64,000 nt of DNA from an uncultured Faecalibacterium sp. (GCA_937880095.1 CALFLK010000001.1:1-64000), one strand, 5' to 3'. Shown: positions 17,135-26,901, counted from the first letter of the stretch. Made by a program: numbers and translations. The notes: generated from the letters alone by a model not told the origin.

Positions 17135-18220
17135 ATGGAAAACAATCGTTTATTTGCGCTGAACAAGCCAAATCCTAAATTTATTACAGCCGGCGAAATC
17201 ATGCTGCGGCTGACACCGCCCAATTATGAAAAGATCCAGATGTCGTCCCGTTTTGATGCCAGTTATGGTGGCAGCGAAGCCAATATTGCGCTGGCTCTGG
17301 CAAACTTAGGCATCGACAGCACCTTTTTTAGTGTAGTACCAAACAATAACTTGGGAAAAAGTGCAGTTCGTATGCTGCGCTCCAACGATGTGCATTGCGG
17401 TCCGGTCATCCTGTCTACGCCAGAAGAAACCCCGACGCACCGGCTTGGAACCTATTATTTAGAAGCGGGCTATGGCATTCGTGCATCGAATGTGACCTAT
17501 GACCGAAAGCATAGTGCCATTACAGAATATGATTTTTCTAAGGTTGACTTGGATGCACTGCTGGAGAACTACGATTGGCTGCATTTAAGCGGCATTACCC
17601 CTGCCCTTGGCACAAATTGCAGAACGCTCATTCTGGATATGCTGAAAATTGCAAAAGAAAAAGGCTTGATTGTGAGTTTTGACGGCAACTTCCGCAGTAC
17701 TTTATGGTCTTGGGAAGAAGCACGTGATTTTTGTACGATGTGCCTGCCTTACGTTGATGTACTGCTGGGCATTGAACCCTATCATTTGTGGAAGGACGAA
17801 AATGATCACAGCAAGCGTGATTGGAAAGACGGAGTCCCCTTGCAGCCCAGCTATGAACAGCAGGATGAAATTTTTCAACGATTTGCAGAGAAATTCCCGA
17901 ACATAAAGTGTATTGCACGTCATGTGCGTTATGCCCATAGCGGAAGCGAAAACAGCTTGAAGGCTTTCATGTGGTATGATGGTCACACATTTGAAAGCAA
18001 GCTGTTTACCTTTAATATTCTGGATCGTGTTGGCGGCGGTGACGCGTTTGCCAGCGGATTGATTTATGCTATGTTCAAGGGATACAAACCAATGGATATG
18101 CTAAATTTTGCTGTCGCCAGCAGTGTCCTGAAGCACACAATTCATGGAGATGCCAATATCATCGATGATGCGAAGAGTATTCAGGATTTGATGAATCAGA
18201 ACTTCGACATTAAACGTTGA
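17135..18220 (+). CDS. PfkB-family sugar kinase, 2-keto-3-deoxygluconate kinase-like
   Basis: A 361-residue ribokinase-fold enzyme that phosphorylates a sugar or sugar acid. The N-terminal ITAGEIMLRL strand, the SYGGSEANIALALANLG sugar-binding segment (PfkB signature 1 region) and the C-terminal DRVGGGDAFASG (signature 2, anion hole and catalytic Asp) are clear. The GEIMLRLTPP opening is typical of 2-dehydro-3-deoxygluconate kinases (KdgK). I start at 17135, where GAGAGGAGATAACT precedes ATG. It stands alone between its promoter and a terminator; no aldolase (kdgA) is adjacent, so the substrate stays uncertain. Confidence 0.85.
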   Translation: MENNRLFALNKPNPKFITAGEIMLRLTPPNYEKIQMSSRFDASYGGSEANIALALANLGIDSTFFSVVPNNNLGKSAVRMLRSNDVHCGPVILSTPEETPTHRLGTYYLEAGYGIRASNVTYDRKHSAITEYDFSKVDLDALLENYDWLHLSGITPALGTNCRTLILDMLKIAKEKGLIVSFDGNFRSTLWSWEEARDFCTMCLPYVDVLLGIEPYHLWKDENDHSKRDWKDGVPLQPSYEQQDEIFQRFAEKFPNIKCIARHVRYAHSGSENSLKAFMWYDGHTFESKLFTFNILDRVGGGDAFASGLIYAMFKGYKPMDMLNFAVASSVLKHTIHGDANIIDDAKSIQDLMNQNFDIKR

Positions 18221-18248
18221 TACAAGAACACACTTAAGTACACACATA

Positions 18249-18294
18249 GAAAAAGCTCGCCCATTCCATTTCTGGAATCAGGCGAGCTTTTTCA
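18249..18294 (+). terminator. Bidirectional terminator between kinase and DUF2812 genes
   Basis: AAAAAGCTCGCC and GGCGAGCTTTTT arms enclose an inner TTCCA/TGGAA stem. U-runs on both strands serve the convergent genes on either side. Confidence 0.88.
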
Positions 18295-18328
18295 GTTTAC
18301 TTTTTAAGAATGCGCTATTGAAACGAAA

Positions 18329-19726
18329 TCAGATTTTCCCTAATTTTTGACCTACTATCTGCATTTGTTCCGGTGTGGGTTTCCAACTCAATTTTATTTC
18401 CACCAGCGTATGATCATAGCAAAGTAGATAGCTATGTGTGAAACGGCCAGATTCCGGATTTTCCAAACCATACACCTCATTTGCACCCCATGCAGATGTA
18501 TCCTGCGGTGCATATTGAAGCGGCAAACTGGAAGAAACGGCTTCCACCTCATGCATCAAACGCTTTTTACAGGTATTGTAAAGTGCAGGGACTTCTACCT
18601 CAACAATGGTATATTCCAGATTGGGCAGTTCAGTAAAGTTCTCTGCATCCAGATTCGGCAGCTGCCGCATCACAAAACGTCCCAGCAGAAAAGACTTATC
18701 TCCATAGCAATCTGCGGAATACAGATCATCCTTTACTGCCTGTAAATCGGATACGGACAAGGGCAGTTTTCCTTGTTGCAAAACCCAATCCGTATTCCCC
18801 TGTGCATTGATTGTACTATCCTGTGCAGGTTGGTTCGAAAAAATTCCGTTTGCTGTAGCCCAGAAAATCAGTCCCATCAACGCAAATGCCAGCACAAAAC
18901 TGGTAAGAAGCGTAATTACCCGATTCATGTTGCGAGATACTTTTCTGCGTTTCAGAAAAGCCTTCATGCCATTTACTGCTGCAGTCAAAACCAGCATATA
19001 AAGGCACATCAGAAGTACAAGCCATCTACGCAAGCTGTCTCCGTGTATAACGCTGGTAAGTATCCAGTACAGCCCACCAACGATCACTACAAAGCCGACG
19101 ATTTTCTGAAATTTCGATGTACTTGGTGTTTTCAGGAATTCCCCTTGCTCTGCTGCTTCTTTTGCTCGATGGTACCAGCGGATGTAGCAAACCATTTCAA
19201 CAATGCAGACAAGTGCAAGAATCGCCCAACATAATGCTGTAAACAGCTGTGCCGGATTCGACAAAAAGGCGATTGGATTTCCCGTCAGTGCCAAAAGAGA
19301 AAGCCACCCTTGGATTACAGCAATTACAAGAAAAAGACAATGGACCGGGAAAAAGCTCTTCATTACCGATTTGTCGATGCTTTCCAGCTCTAAAACAGGT
19401 TCGGTTTCGATGGGCGTTGGATTCTCCTGCTCATTATAGAAAATCTGTAATTGCGCTGAGGTACAAGCCAACTTCCAACCAGTATGCGCACAGAAGTCAT
19501 GAAAAGTTTTCTGGCTTTCCGAGGGCTCCGGATCGAATTCAGATGCTTTGGGATAATAAGAAACCGCAAAAAGGATCTGCGTGGGTTCGATTCTTTGATA
19601 CTTCCAGCCAAATGCTGTGATTTTCTGAATCATCCAACCCTTTGCTGCCATTTTCTCTAGGTGGGATACAATTTCAGTGTGGTTATAAAACGAAAATGGT
19701 TCCAAGCGTAACTTTGTATTTTTCAT
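18329..19726 (-). CDS. DUF2812-domain membrane protein
   Basis: A 465-residue protein with an N-terminal cytoplasmic DUF2812 domain (about residues 1-110; the LEKMAAKGWM motif and a YPKASEF segment) followed by about six membrane segments and a long C-terminal extracytoplasmic tail. Proteins of this type in Clostridia are almost always encoded with a PadR repressor; their function is unknown. ATG at 19726 has AAGGAG eight bases upstream, that site being the last codons of padR. A GTG at 19735 overlapping the padR stop is possible but badly spaced. Confidence 0.82.
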   Translation of the reverse strand: MKNTKLRLEPFSFYNHTEIVSHLEKMAAKGWMIQKITAFGWKYQRIEPTQILFAVSYYPKASEFDPEPSESQKTFHDFCAHTGWKLACTSAQLQIFYNEQENPTPIETEPVLELESIDKSVMKSFFPVHCLFLVIAVIQGWLSLLALTGNPIAFLSNPAQLFTALCWAILALVCIVEMVCYIRWYHRAKEAAEQGEFLKTPSTSKFQKIVGFVVIVGGLYWILTSVIHGDSLRRWLVLLMCLYMLVLTAAVNGMKAFLKRRKVSRNMNRVITLLTSFVLAFALMGLIFWATANGIFSNQPAQDSTINAQGNTDWVLQQGKLPLSVSDLQAVKDDLYSADCYGDKSFLLGRFVMRQLPNLDAENFTELPNLEYTIVEVEVPALYNTCKKRLMHEVEAVSSSLPLQYAPQDTSAWGANEVYGLENPESGRFTHSYLLCYDHTLVEIKLSWKPTPEQMQIVGQKLGKI

Positions 19727-19731
19727 GCGGT

Positions 19732-20046
19732 TCACTCCTTTCCAAAAATCCGTTGATAATCATTCAGCTGTGCTTTCAGACGAATGCATTCTTTGTCTAA
19801 CATTTCCTTGCCTTTATCCGTCAAAATATAGCTTCGGCGACGACCCTCTACCTTGGTTTCGCGGATCATCTGTGCATCTAAAAACTGTTCCAGCAAAGTA
19901 TAGAGCGTTCCTGAACCAATATTTACACGCTGATTTGTCATAGCAGGTACACGATCCAGAATATCCATACCATAACACTCTTCTTTTAAGCAGAGCAGCG
20001 TATAAAACATCTGCTCCGTCAGTGTTTGGAATTTTTCTCGTGCCAT
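19732..20046 (-). CDS. PadR-family transcriptional repressor
   Basis: A 104-residue winged-helix protein with the PadR features: MFYTLLCLKEE helix, GSGTLYTLLEQ recognition region and the RRSYILTDKGKE wing. It ends in the ribosome site of the DUF2812 gene, so both come from one transcript. Two palindromes just upstream (20063-20075 and 20097-20109) are likely its operators, meaning it represses its own operon. Confidence 0.92.
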   Translation of the reverse strand: MAREKFQTLTEQMFYTLLCLKEECYGMDILDRVPAMTNQRVNIGSGTLYTLLEQFLDAQMIRETKVEGRRRSYILTDKGKEMLDKECIRLKAQLNDYQRIFGKE

Positions 20047-20062
20047 CGGTTACACCTCTTTT

Positions 20063-20109
20063 CTCGATTATCGAGTATCTCTGCCATCATTGTATTGTCG
20101 AATATCGAG
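20063..20109 (-). promoter_or_regulatory. Two PadR-type operator palindromes
   Basis: CTCGATTATCGAG (20063-20075) and GTCGAATATCGAG (20097-20109) are copies of a CTCGAnnATCGAG palindrome, 34 bases centre to centre, about 3 helical turns, immediately upstream of the padR start. Confidence 0.6.
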
Positions 20110-20125
20110 AATGTCAATATCTATT

Positions 20126-20440
20126 TTATTCTGCGTTCTCATCCAGTGCTTCAATCAGGAAACTAACGGGACGAAATCCATCATTACAGGAAAGCATCGC
20201 AGATCGGGGATTTTTCATCCAGCCATCATAAAAGTCCCCTGCCCCGTGGCTTAACGCCAGTACAAACGGTGACATGGTATCCCAAGCACTTTGACACATT
20301 CCTTCTGGTTTCTCCCCGCCATTGGCAATAAAAACCTGTCCCACACGCATATCACAAGCATGAGAGATTGGATTTTCATATTGCTCCATCAAATCCGTGT
20401 AGGTTGCCATTCGCATTACCGTGATTTTACACTTTTTCAT
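20126..20440 (-). CDS. TIGR04076-family small protein
   Basis: A 104-residue protein opening with MKKCKITVMR and containing conserved SAWDTMSPFVLAL and SCNDGFRPVSF segments. These match the TIGR04076 family, common in anaerobic bacteria and of unknown function. The two Cys-containing regions suggest a metal or redox site, but this is inference. ATG follows AAAGGAAGAGTAAC. It is upstream of and parallel to padR, separated by the operator region. Confidence 0.8.
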   Translation of the reverse strand: MKKCKITVMRMATYTDLMEQYENPISHACDMRVGQVFIANGGEKPEGMCQSAWDTMSPFVLALSHGAGDFYDGWMKNPRSAMLSCNDGFRPVSFLIEALDENAE

Positions 20441-20546
20441 GTTACTCTTCCTTTCCTTGTCGGGATTTCAAATGGAAGTTGTCTTCCTCTTGTCTGCAAA
20501 GATCTTTACATGATTTACAGATTGGGACAACCTCATGCAGATAACA

Positions 20547-20593
20547 AAATACCGGCGAATCCCTTTGTACAAAAGCGACTCGTCGGTATTGTT
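20547..20593 (-). terminator. Hairpin after the symporter gene
   Basis: ATACCGGCGA and TCGTCGGTAT arms (one G-T mismatch) with a loop of about 20 bases and TTTTGTTA on the minus strand. It lies directly downstream of the symporter stop. Confidence 0.6.
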
Positions 20594-20597
20594 TTAC

Positions 20598-22118
20598 TTA
20601 AACAAACTCGTTGTAATGGAGGGCTGCGTTTTCATAATCGCCGCGTGCTTTCTTCTTGGCGACATAAACGTCCCATACGCCTTCCTCATCCTGAATTCCA
20701 ACCGTCTCCGGATCAAAGATGGGGTCCAGACCCAGCTTACGCTGATTCTCGTAATCCTTGACCAGTTTGATCACAACCGGCGACAGCAGCAAGCAGCCAA
20801 AGGTATTGACCCACAGCATACAGCCTACGCCAATATCACCCATCGGCCAAATCACTTCGCCGTCTACCAGAACGCCAAACATACAGAAGCACAGGAAAAG
20901 GATTCGGACAATCGTCACGCAGGATTTCTTTTCGCCAAAGAGGAATCGGCAGGTAGATTCCAACTGATACGAATAAGAAAGCAGCGTAGTATAGATGAAG
21001 ATAAACAACATCACTGCCAGGAAAATAGAACCAACGTGTCCCAGCGTAGAGGTCATGGCCTCCTGCATGAAAGGAACGCCATACAAAATACCGGGAGCGC
21101 GCTCAACTAGCAGTGCATCACCAACGCCATCTGCCGCAACATTGTATGTTCCAGCCAAAAGAATCGAAAGACCGCTGCAAGTGCAAACCAGCAAGGTATC
21201 AATGTATACCGAAAGACCCTGCACCAAACCCTGCTTCACCGGATGAGAAGTATCGGTTGTTGCAGAAATCAACGGGCTCATACCATTACCTGCGTCATTG
21301 GAGAAGAAACCACGTTTCACACCCCAGGCAATACTTGCACCTACGATTCCGCCAAAGATTGCGTCTGCACCAAATGCGCTGGCAAAAATAGAGCGGAAAA
21401 CATCCGGTACACGGTCAAAATGGATTACCGTAATGGCAACGGTAATCAGGAAGAACAATCCACACATAATCGGTGCCAGACGTTCTGCAACCTGACCGAT
21501 TCTCTTGATACCGCCCATAACTACTGTACCAACCAGAACTACCAGAAACAAACCAACCGCAAAATAAGGAACGTTAAATGCGCCCTGCACCGCGGTTGCT
21601 GCTGTTTGGGTCTGCATTGCAGGAAGCAAAAATCCCGGTCCGATAAAAACGGCAAAGCAGAACAAAATTGCAAGCAGTCTGCCCAAATACGGATTTTTGA
21701 TTCCCTTGGTCAGATAATAAGCAGGTCCGCCGGTCAGTTCGCCCAGATTGCGGGTTTTGTATGCCTGACCCAGCATACATTCGACCATACCAGTCGATGC
21801 ACCCAGCAATGCGGTGACCCACATCCAGAAAAGCGCACCAGGACCACCCATAAAAATAGCAGTTGCGGTTCCGGCGATGTTACCTGTACCAACGCGTCCG
21901 CCTACCGTTGTAGCAAATGCCTGAAACGAAGACAAGCCGGAATCCTTGGTATTCTCACCTTTTTCGGTCATGCAATGAAACATATCCCGAATGTGGGTAA
22001 ACTGCAAACCTTTCAATCGAATGGTAAACCAAAGTGCCGCACCACCCAAGAAGAAAAGCATTGCGGGGTGCCAGATAATTGCGTTGATATTTGTAATGAT
22101 TTTTCCGAAGAGTTCCAT
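20598..22118 (-). CDS. Sodium:amino-acid symporter, AGCS (alanine/glycine) family
   Basis: A 506-residue inner-membrane protein of the AGCS family with about eleven segments. Conserved blocks: TTVGGRVGTGNIAG, a FWMWVTALLGASTGM helix, GGPAYYL, and RGFFSNDAGNG. It imports a small neutral amino acid with Na+. I start at ATG 22118, with GGAGG five bases upstream. It follows metA by 50 bases with no visible terminator, so it is probably the third gene of the T-box-controlled methionine operon. A methionine-related substrate is therefore possible, though the family usually carries alanine or glycine. Confidence 0.93.
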   Translation of the reverse strand: MELFGKIITNINAIIWHPAMLFFLGGAALWFTIRLKGLQFTHIRDMFHCMTEKGENTKDSGLSSFQAFATTVGGRVGTGNIAGTATAIFMGGPGALFWMWVTALLGASTGMVECMLGQAYKTRNLGELTGGPAYYLTKGIKNPYLGRLLAILFCFAVFIGPGFLLPAMQTQTAATAVQGAFNVPYFAVGLFLVVLVGTVVMGGIKRIGQVAERLAPIMCGLFFLITVAITVIHFDRVPDVFRSIFASAFGADAIFGGIVGASIAWGVKRGFFSNDAGNGMSPLISATTDTSHPVKQGLVQGLSVYIDTLLVCTCSGLSILLAGTYNVAADGVGDALLVERAPGILYGVPFMQEAMTSTLGHVGSIFLAVMLFIFIYTTLLSYSYQLESTCRFLFGEKKSCVTIVRILFLCFCMFGVLVDGEVIWPMGDIGVGCMLWVNTFGCLLLSPVVIKLVKDYENQRKLGLDPIFDPETVGIQDEEGVWDVYVAKKKARGDYENAALHYNEFV

Positions 22119-22168
22119 ATAAACCTCCAATCAGTATGGTTGATGATTCGTACTCGAGATTTACAAGG

Positions 22169-23101
22169 TCACATTCGGTCATCCTTATGAATCTGGCAAA
22201 TATCATAAGGTACTGTCTGATAAACACAGTAGTTCAACCAGTTACTGTAAAGTAAGTTTGCGCAGGAGCGCCAACGAACTACCGGTTCTTTTGTCGGATC
22301 GTCCTCTGGGAAATAATGCTCTGGCACATGAATGTCTACACCGTTTTTCAAATCGCGAAGATACTCATTCTTTAGTGTGTTCTGGTCGTACTCTGCGTGA
22401 CCCATCAGGAACACTTGTCGGCATTGATCGCTTTTTACTGCGTATACCCCGGCTTCCGGAGATGCTGCGAGAATTTTCAGTCCCGGTACCGCCTCAACAT
22501 CTGCGCGGTTTACTGCAGTGTTGCGGGAATGTGGTACCCAAAACTGGTCATCAAATCCACGGAACAAGATAAAATTAGGATCTTCCACTGTGTGCTGAAA
22601 GACACCAAACAGTTTTTCCGGAAGCGTGTGCTTTTGAATTCCATAATGGTAGTAAAGACCCGCTTGTGCGCCCCAGCAGATGTGCAGTGTAGAGTGGACG
22701 TGTGTTTTGCTCCACTCCATAATCTCACACAGTTCCGGCCAGTAGTCCACTTCTTCAAAAGGCAAACATTCCACCGGTGCGCCGGTAATGACCAAACCGT
22801 CAAAGGTTCGATTGCGTACGTCCGCAAAGGTTTTATAAAACGCCAGCATATGCTCCTGAGAAGTGTTTTTGCAGACATGACCGCTGGGAGCTACCAGCTC
22901 CAGCTCAATCTGCAAAGGCGTATTGCCCAAAACGCGAGCCAGCTGCGTTTCAGTATCAATCTTGGTGGGCATCAGATTCAGCAGCATAATACGCAGCGGA
23001 CGAATATCCTGCGCAATGGCGCGTGTTTCTGTAATCACAAAGATATTTTCTTTTGTCAGCGTATCCGTTGCCGGAAGCTGATTGGGAATTTTAATGGGCA
23101 T
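22169..23101 (-). CDS. metA: Homoserine O-acetyltransferase (MetA family)
   Basis: The 310-residue enzyme activates homoserine in methionine synthesis. Catalytic Cys142 sits in HICWGAQ, with His235 and Glu237 in MGHAEYD, the family's triad. Residue 111, in TGAPVE, is Glu. In Bacillus cereus MetA Glu111 selects acetyl-CoA, whereas E. coli has Gly111 and uses succinyl-CoA; this protein should therefore be an acetyltransferase despite the common name homoserine succinyltransferase. That fits the O-acetylhomoserine sulfhydrylase encoded just upstream. The stop of metY and the ATG of metA are two bases apart. Confidence 0.96.
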   Translation of the reverse strand: MPIKIPNQLPATDTLTKENIFVITETRAIAQDIRPLRIMLLNLMPTKIDTETQLARVLGNTPLQIELELVAPSGHVCKNTSQEHMLAFYKTFADVRNRTFDGLVITGAPVECLPFEEVDYWPELCEIMEWSKTHVHSTLHICWGAQAGLYYHYGIQKHTLPEKLFGVFQHTVEDPNFILFRGFDDQFWVPHSRNTAVNRADVEAVPGLKILAASPEAGVYAVKSDQCRQVFLMGHAEYDQNTLKNEYLRDLKNGVDIHVPEHYFPEDDPTKEPVVRWRSCANLLYSNWLNYCVYQTVPYDICQIHKDDRM

Positions 23102-23102
23102 A

Positions 23103-24389
23103 TCACTTCACCTTATCCAGAGCCTGTGCAATATCCTCGATCAAGTCTTCCTTGTTTTCCAGACCACAGCTCATGCGGACCAAACCTGCCGGTACACCAG
23201 CAACCGCCAGCTGTTCATCGGTCATCTGGCGATGTGTGGAAGTAGCCGGGTTCAGGCAGCAGGTGCAGGCATCTGCCACATGGGTCTCGATGGAAGCCAG
23301 CTTCAGCGCTTTCATAAATACCTGTGCCGCCTCGCGACCGCCCTCCAGCTCAAAGGAAACTACGCCGCAGGAGCCGTTGGGCAGATATTTCTTTGCGAGT
23401 GCATGATATTTATCGCTGGGCAAACCGCAGTAATTCACTTTGGTTACTTTAGGATGCTTGCTGAGGAATTCTGCTACAGCCAGACCGTTTTCACAATGGC
23501 GAGGCATACGAACGTGCAGACTTTCCAGACCCAGATTCAAATAAAATGCACTCTGAGGGGAAGGTGTAGAACCGAAATCACGCATCAGCTGTGCGGTACA
23601 TTTGGTAATGAAAGCACCCTCTTTGCCGAATCGTTCTGCGTAGGTCACACCATGGTAGCTATCATCCGGTGTGCAAAGACCGGGGAATTTATCGGCGTGT
23701 GCCATCCAATCAAAGTTGCCGCTATCTACGATTGCACCGCCAACTGCAACGCCATGACCATCCATATACTTTGTGGTGGAATGGGTGACGATATCTGCAC
23801 CCCACTCAAACGGACGGCAGTTAATCGGCGTAGCAAAGGTGTTATCCACAATCAGCGGAACCCCGTGGGCATGAGCAGCTTTTGCAAATCGCTCAATATC
23901 CAATACCGTCAAAGCGGGGTTTGCGATGGTTTCGCCAAATACGGCTTTCGTATTGGGGCGGAATGCTGCGTTCAGCTCATCCTCGGTGCAATCGGGAGAA
24001 ACGAAGCTCACCTCGATGCCCATCTTCGCCATGGTGACGGAAATTAGATTGAAAGTACCACCGTAAATGCTGGACGAAGCAACAATGTGATCGCCGCAGT
24101 TTGCAATGTTAAATAAAGCGTAAAAGTTTGCCGACTGACCGGAAGAAGTCAGCATTGCTGCGGTGCCGCCTTCCAGTGCGCAGATTTTTGCAGCCACTGC
24201 ATCGCAGGTGGGGTTCTGCAGACGAGAATAGAAGTAGCCATCTGTTTCAAGATCAAAGAGCTTACCCATATCCTCGCTGGTAGCATACTTAAAAGTGGTA
24301 GACTGAACGATGGGGATTTGCCGCGGTTCACCGTTTCCGGGTGTATAGCCACCACGGACGCACAAAGTTTCAGGACGATAATTAGACAT
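23103..24389 (-). CDS. metY: O-acetylhomoserine sulfhydrylase (MetY)
   Basis: A 428-residue PLP enzyme of the Cys/Met metabolism family. It joins O-acetylhomoserine with sulfide to give homocysteine. Lys207 in STTKYMDGHG is the PLP Schiff-base lysine; SSSIYGGTFNL and DNTFATP are typical MetY blocks, and the length (about 430) separates MetY from shorter cystathionine synthases. I use ATG at 24389; the ATG nine bases upstream is too close to AAAGGAA. It is the first gene after the T-box leader, so it should be switched on when methionyl-tRNA is uncharged. Confidence 0.95.
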   Translation of the reverse strand: MSNYRPETLCVRGGYTPGNGEPRQIPIVQSTTFKYATSEDMGKLFDLETDGYFYSRLQNPTCDAVAAKICALEGGTAAMLTSSGQSANFYALFNIANCGDHIVASSSIYGGTFNLISVTMAKMGIEVSFVSPDCTEDELNAAFRPNTKAVFGETIANPALTVLDIERFAKAAHAHGVPLIVDNTFATPINCRPFEWGADIVTHSTTKYMDGHGVAVGGAIVDSGNFDWMAHADKFPGLCTPDDSYHGVTYAERFGKEGAFITKCTAQLMRDFGSTPSPQSAFYLNLGLESLHVRMPRHCENGLAVAEFLSKHPKVTKVNYCGLPSDKYHALAKKYLPNGSCGVVSFELEGGREAAQVFMKALKLASIETHVADACTCCLNPATSTHRQMTDEQLAVAGVPAGLVRMSCGLENKEDLIEDIAQALDKVK

Positions 24390-24414
24390 TATACTCATTT
24401 CCTTTCCGCATTTA

Positions 24415-24720
24415 GGGACAAAAAAAGCTTTCGTCCCAAAGAATTTCTCTTTGAGACGAAAGCTGTAAAAACTTCCGCGGTACCACTCAAATTGCGTTTC
24501 AAAACGCCACTCTTAGGGCCCAACAGCCCCTTTGCACTAACGCAGCATACGCGAGGTAACCCTAACGACCAAAGGTCCTCGAATCCCCAGCTCAGAAGTC
24601 ATAGAACATTGGAATTTTCCGTCGTCGGTTTACACCAGCCACCGACTCTCTGCAGACATCCGATTCCGTCCCTCTTCGTCATTGCTTTGGCGATAGTATA
24701 GGACGCTCCGCTTGCTTTGT
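24415..24720 (-). promoter_or_regulatory. T-box riboswitch, probably methionine
   Basis: On the minus strand GAGTGGTACCGCGG (24474-24487) is the T-box that pairs with the tRNA acceptor end. It is followed by a terminator hairpin, AGCTTTCGTC and GACGAAAGCT arms ending in TTTTTTT (24420-24465). Upstream lies a Stem I region of roughly 130 bases, with the AGAG bulge and a GGTGG...CCG distal loop. An ATG triplet in TTCTATGACTTC on the 3' side of Stem I is the best candidate specifier, matching the methionine genes that follow. Specifier assignment is by eye. Confidence 0.88.
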
Positions 24721-25075
24721 CAAGTAATATTTTTTCAAAAAAGTGCACTTTTTATGCGAAAATGATAAATTCATAACATAACATTGATAATGTTTTATCG
24801 AAAAGGAGTTCAAAATCGCTCGATGTTCTGTACAAAATTGAACAATCATTTTTCAAACTATCCAGAAATAAATTTTTATAAAATTTTAATCTTTCCGTTA
24901 CGCTTGCAAGCAGGCTTTCGTGTCGTTCTTGGTCTTTCCTGATGCCGAGCAAATTAAAAGAGCCCTGCCGATCGGCAAGGCTCTTTTTCTATATTTTCTC
25001 CGTTTATACAGTCCTCAATCATGGTTGGCTTGCTCTTTACAATCTCCTGTTTCATGCGTCTGCAAACAGCCTTTC
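24721..25075. other. Intergenic, one terminator, otherwise empty
   Basis: AT-rich spacer between the T-box leader and the asnB remnant. Apart from the hairpin at 24952-24990 I see no gene or repeat. The T-box promoter should lie near 24730-24790 but no convincing pair of boxes stands out. Confidence 0.5.
24952..24990 (-). terminator. Terminator downstream of asnB
   Basis: AAAAGAGCC and GGCTCTTTTT arms around TGCCGATCGGCA, with U-runs on both strands. Confidence 0.8.
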
Positions 25076-26901
25076 TTATTGCATTTCGAAGAACACCTGA
25101 TGCCAAATTAAAAAGCAGTAAATCGTCCAAATTTTTCGGCTGTTATCTGACTTGCCATTCTTGTGTTCATCCAGATACCGCATAAGTTCCTCTGTACAGA
25201 AATACTGCTGCGCCGTTTCAGATAAAAATGCAGCCTTCACACGCTGATAGTAGGAGTCTTCCCGCAGCCAAATTCGAATGGGTACTGGAAATCCCAGCTT
25301 CTTTTTGCAGCGACTCGCTCCGGCAGATGCTTGCGTGCAGCCAGACGCAGTGCATACTTGGTCTGCTTACGCGTTACACGGAACCGGGTGGGCAGATGAC
25401 GTGCTACCTCAAATACCTTTTGATCCAAAAACGGAACACGAACTTCCAGAGAGTTTGCCATGCTCATCTTGTCTGCTTTCAGTAGAATATCCCCAACCAG
25501 CCACAACGAAATATCCAAATATTGCATCTGCGTGATTTCATCCAGCAAAGCTGCTTTTCGATAGTAAGGTCGTGTGATTTGTTCATGGGGATAATGTACG
25601 GTTTCCTGCTTAAGCAGCCGATGTCTTTCTTCTTCGCTGAAAATAAATGCGTTACCGATAAACCGCTGTGACAATTCTTTGCTGCCTCGAATCAGATAGT
25701 TTTTCCCTTTCATTTTGGGCATCATACGCCCTATGTTTCCCAGCGTTTCACGCACGGAATCCGGTAGGCAGGTCAGCGGACGCAAGGATTGTGGTTCGTG
25801 ATAAATATTGTATCCGCCAAACAGCTCATCCGCGCCTTCTCCAGAGATTGCCGCCTTCACTTGCTTGGATGCCGTTTGACTTACAAAATATAACGCTACC
25901 GCTGCCGGGTCGGCTAACGGTTCATCCATGTAATACTGGATTTTCGGCAGACTGTCCCAGTAATCCTCCGGTGTAACGACCTGATTTGTATTGTGCAGAT
26001 GCAGTTCTTCGGACAGGTCTTTTGCATAGGAAATCTCATTGTATTGGTTATAATCGAATCCCACGGTAAAAGTTTTATTTCCCGGTGAAATTGCTGCAAG
26101 ATACGAGCTGTCTACTCCGCTGGAGAGAAATGCACCAACTTCCACATCTGCCTGCGCATGAACATTGACCGAATCCTGCATGACGGCTTCGATTTCCGCA
26201 ACGTACTGGTCCAGCGTTTTCGTGTTGTCTGGCTCAAAACGGGGTTCCCAGTATTGTTTGCATTGCAAAATTCCATTTTGAAAACAAAAGAAATGGGCAG
26301 GCGGCAGTTTATAAATGCCCCGGAAAAAGGTTTCCGGTAAAACACTATACTGGAACGTCAAGTAATTTTCCAACGCCTCCGGATTCACTTGTTTTGTGAC
26401 ATAGGGGTGCTGCAAAATTGCTTTGATTTCAGAACCATAAATCAGCTGATTTTTTTGTACGGTATAATACAGCGGCTTGATTCCGAACGGATCACGCGCG
26501 CCAAACAGTAATTGCTTTTCTTTATCCCATATTACAAAGGCAAACATTCCCCGCAGTTTAGGCAGTAAATCGGTTCCCCATTCTTCATATCCATGGAGAA
26601 TCACCTCGGTGTCAGATTCACTGGTAAAATGATACCCTTTTTCCCGGAGAATCTGACGCAGCTCCTGATGATTATAAATTTCACCATTAAACGTTAATAC
26701 GAGCCCTGTTTTTTCGCTGCGCATCGGTTGATTGCCATGCTGTAAATCTACCAGACTCAGACGGCGAAATCCCATGGAGATTCCCTTATCCTGATAGCTG
26801 CCCTCGCTGTCCGGTCCTCGATGCTGAATGGACGCTTTCATACGTTCCAAAACATTTTTTTCATCCGGTAAATAACCGGTAAATCCACAAATCCCGCACA
26901 T
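25076..26901 (-). pseudogene. asnB: Asparagine synthetase (glutamine-hydrolysing), frameshifted near the 3' end
   Basis: Makes asparagine from aspartate, ATP and glutamine. The N-terminal glutaminase begins MCGICGF with nucleophile Cys2; GEIYNH, SSGVDSSY (pyrophosphate loop) and GEGADELFGGY follow. The open frame gives 554 residues and ends in an unrelated tail (SWDFQYPFEF...) at 25237. One extra A in the A5 run (T5 at 25302-25306) would restore KKKLGFPVPIR and a further 76 residues to TAA at 25076, giving 608, the normal AsnB length. The lost part is C-terminal, so the product is probably inactive. A one-base sequence error is a real alternative. Confidence 0.85.

Noticed and set aside
25300..25310. 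Programmed -1 frameshift in asnB
   Set aside because: The site (GCA AAA AGA) does not form a proper X XXY YYZ slippery heptamer, and AsnB is not known to use frameshifting.
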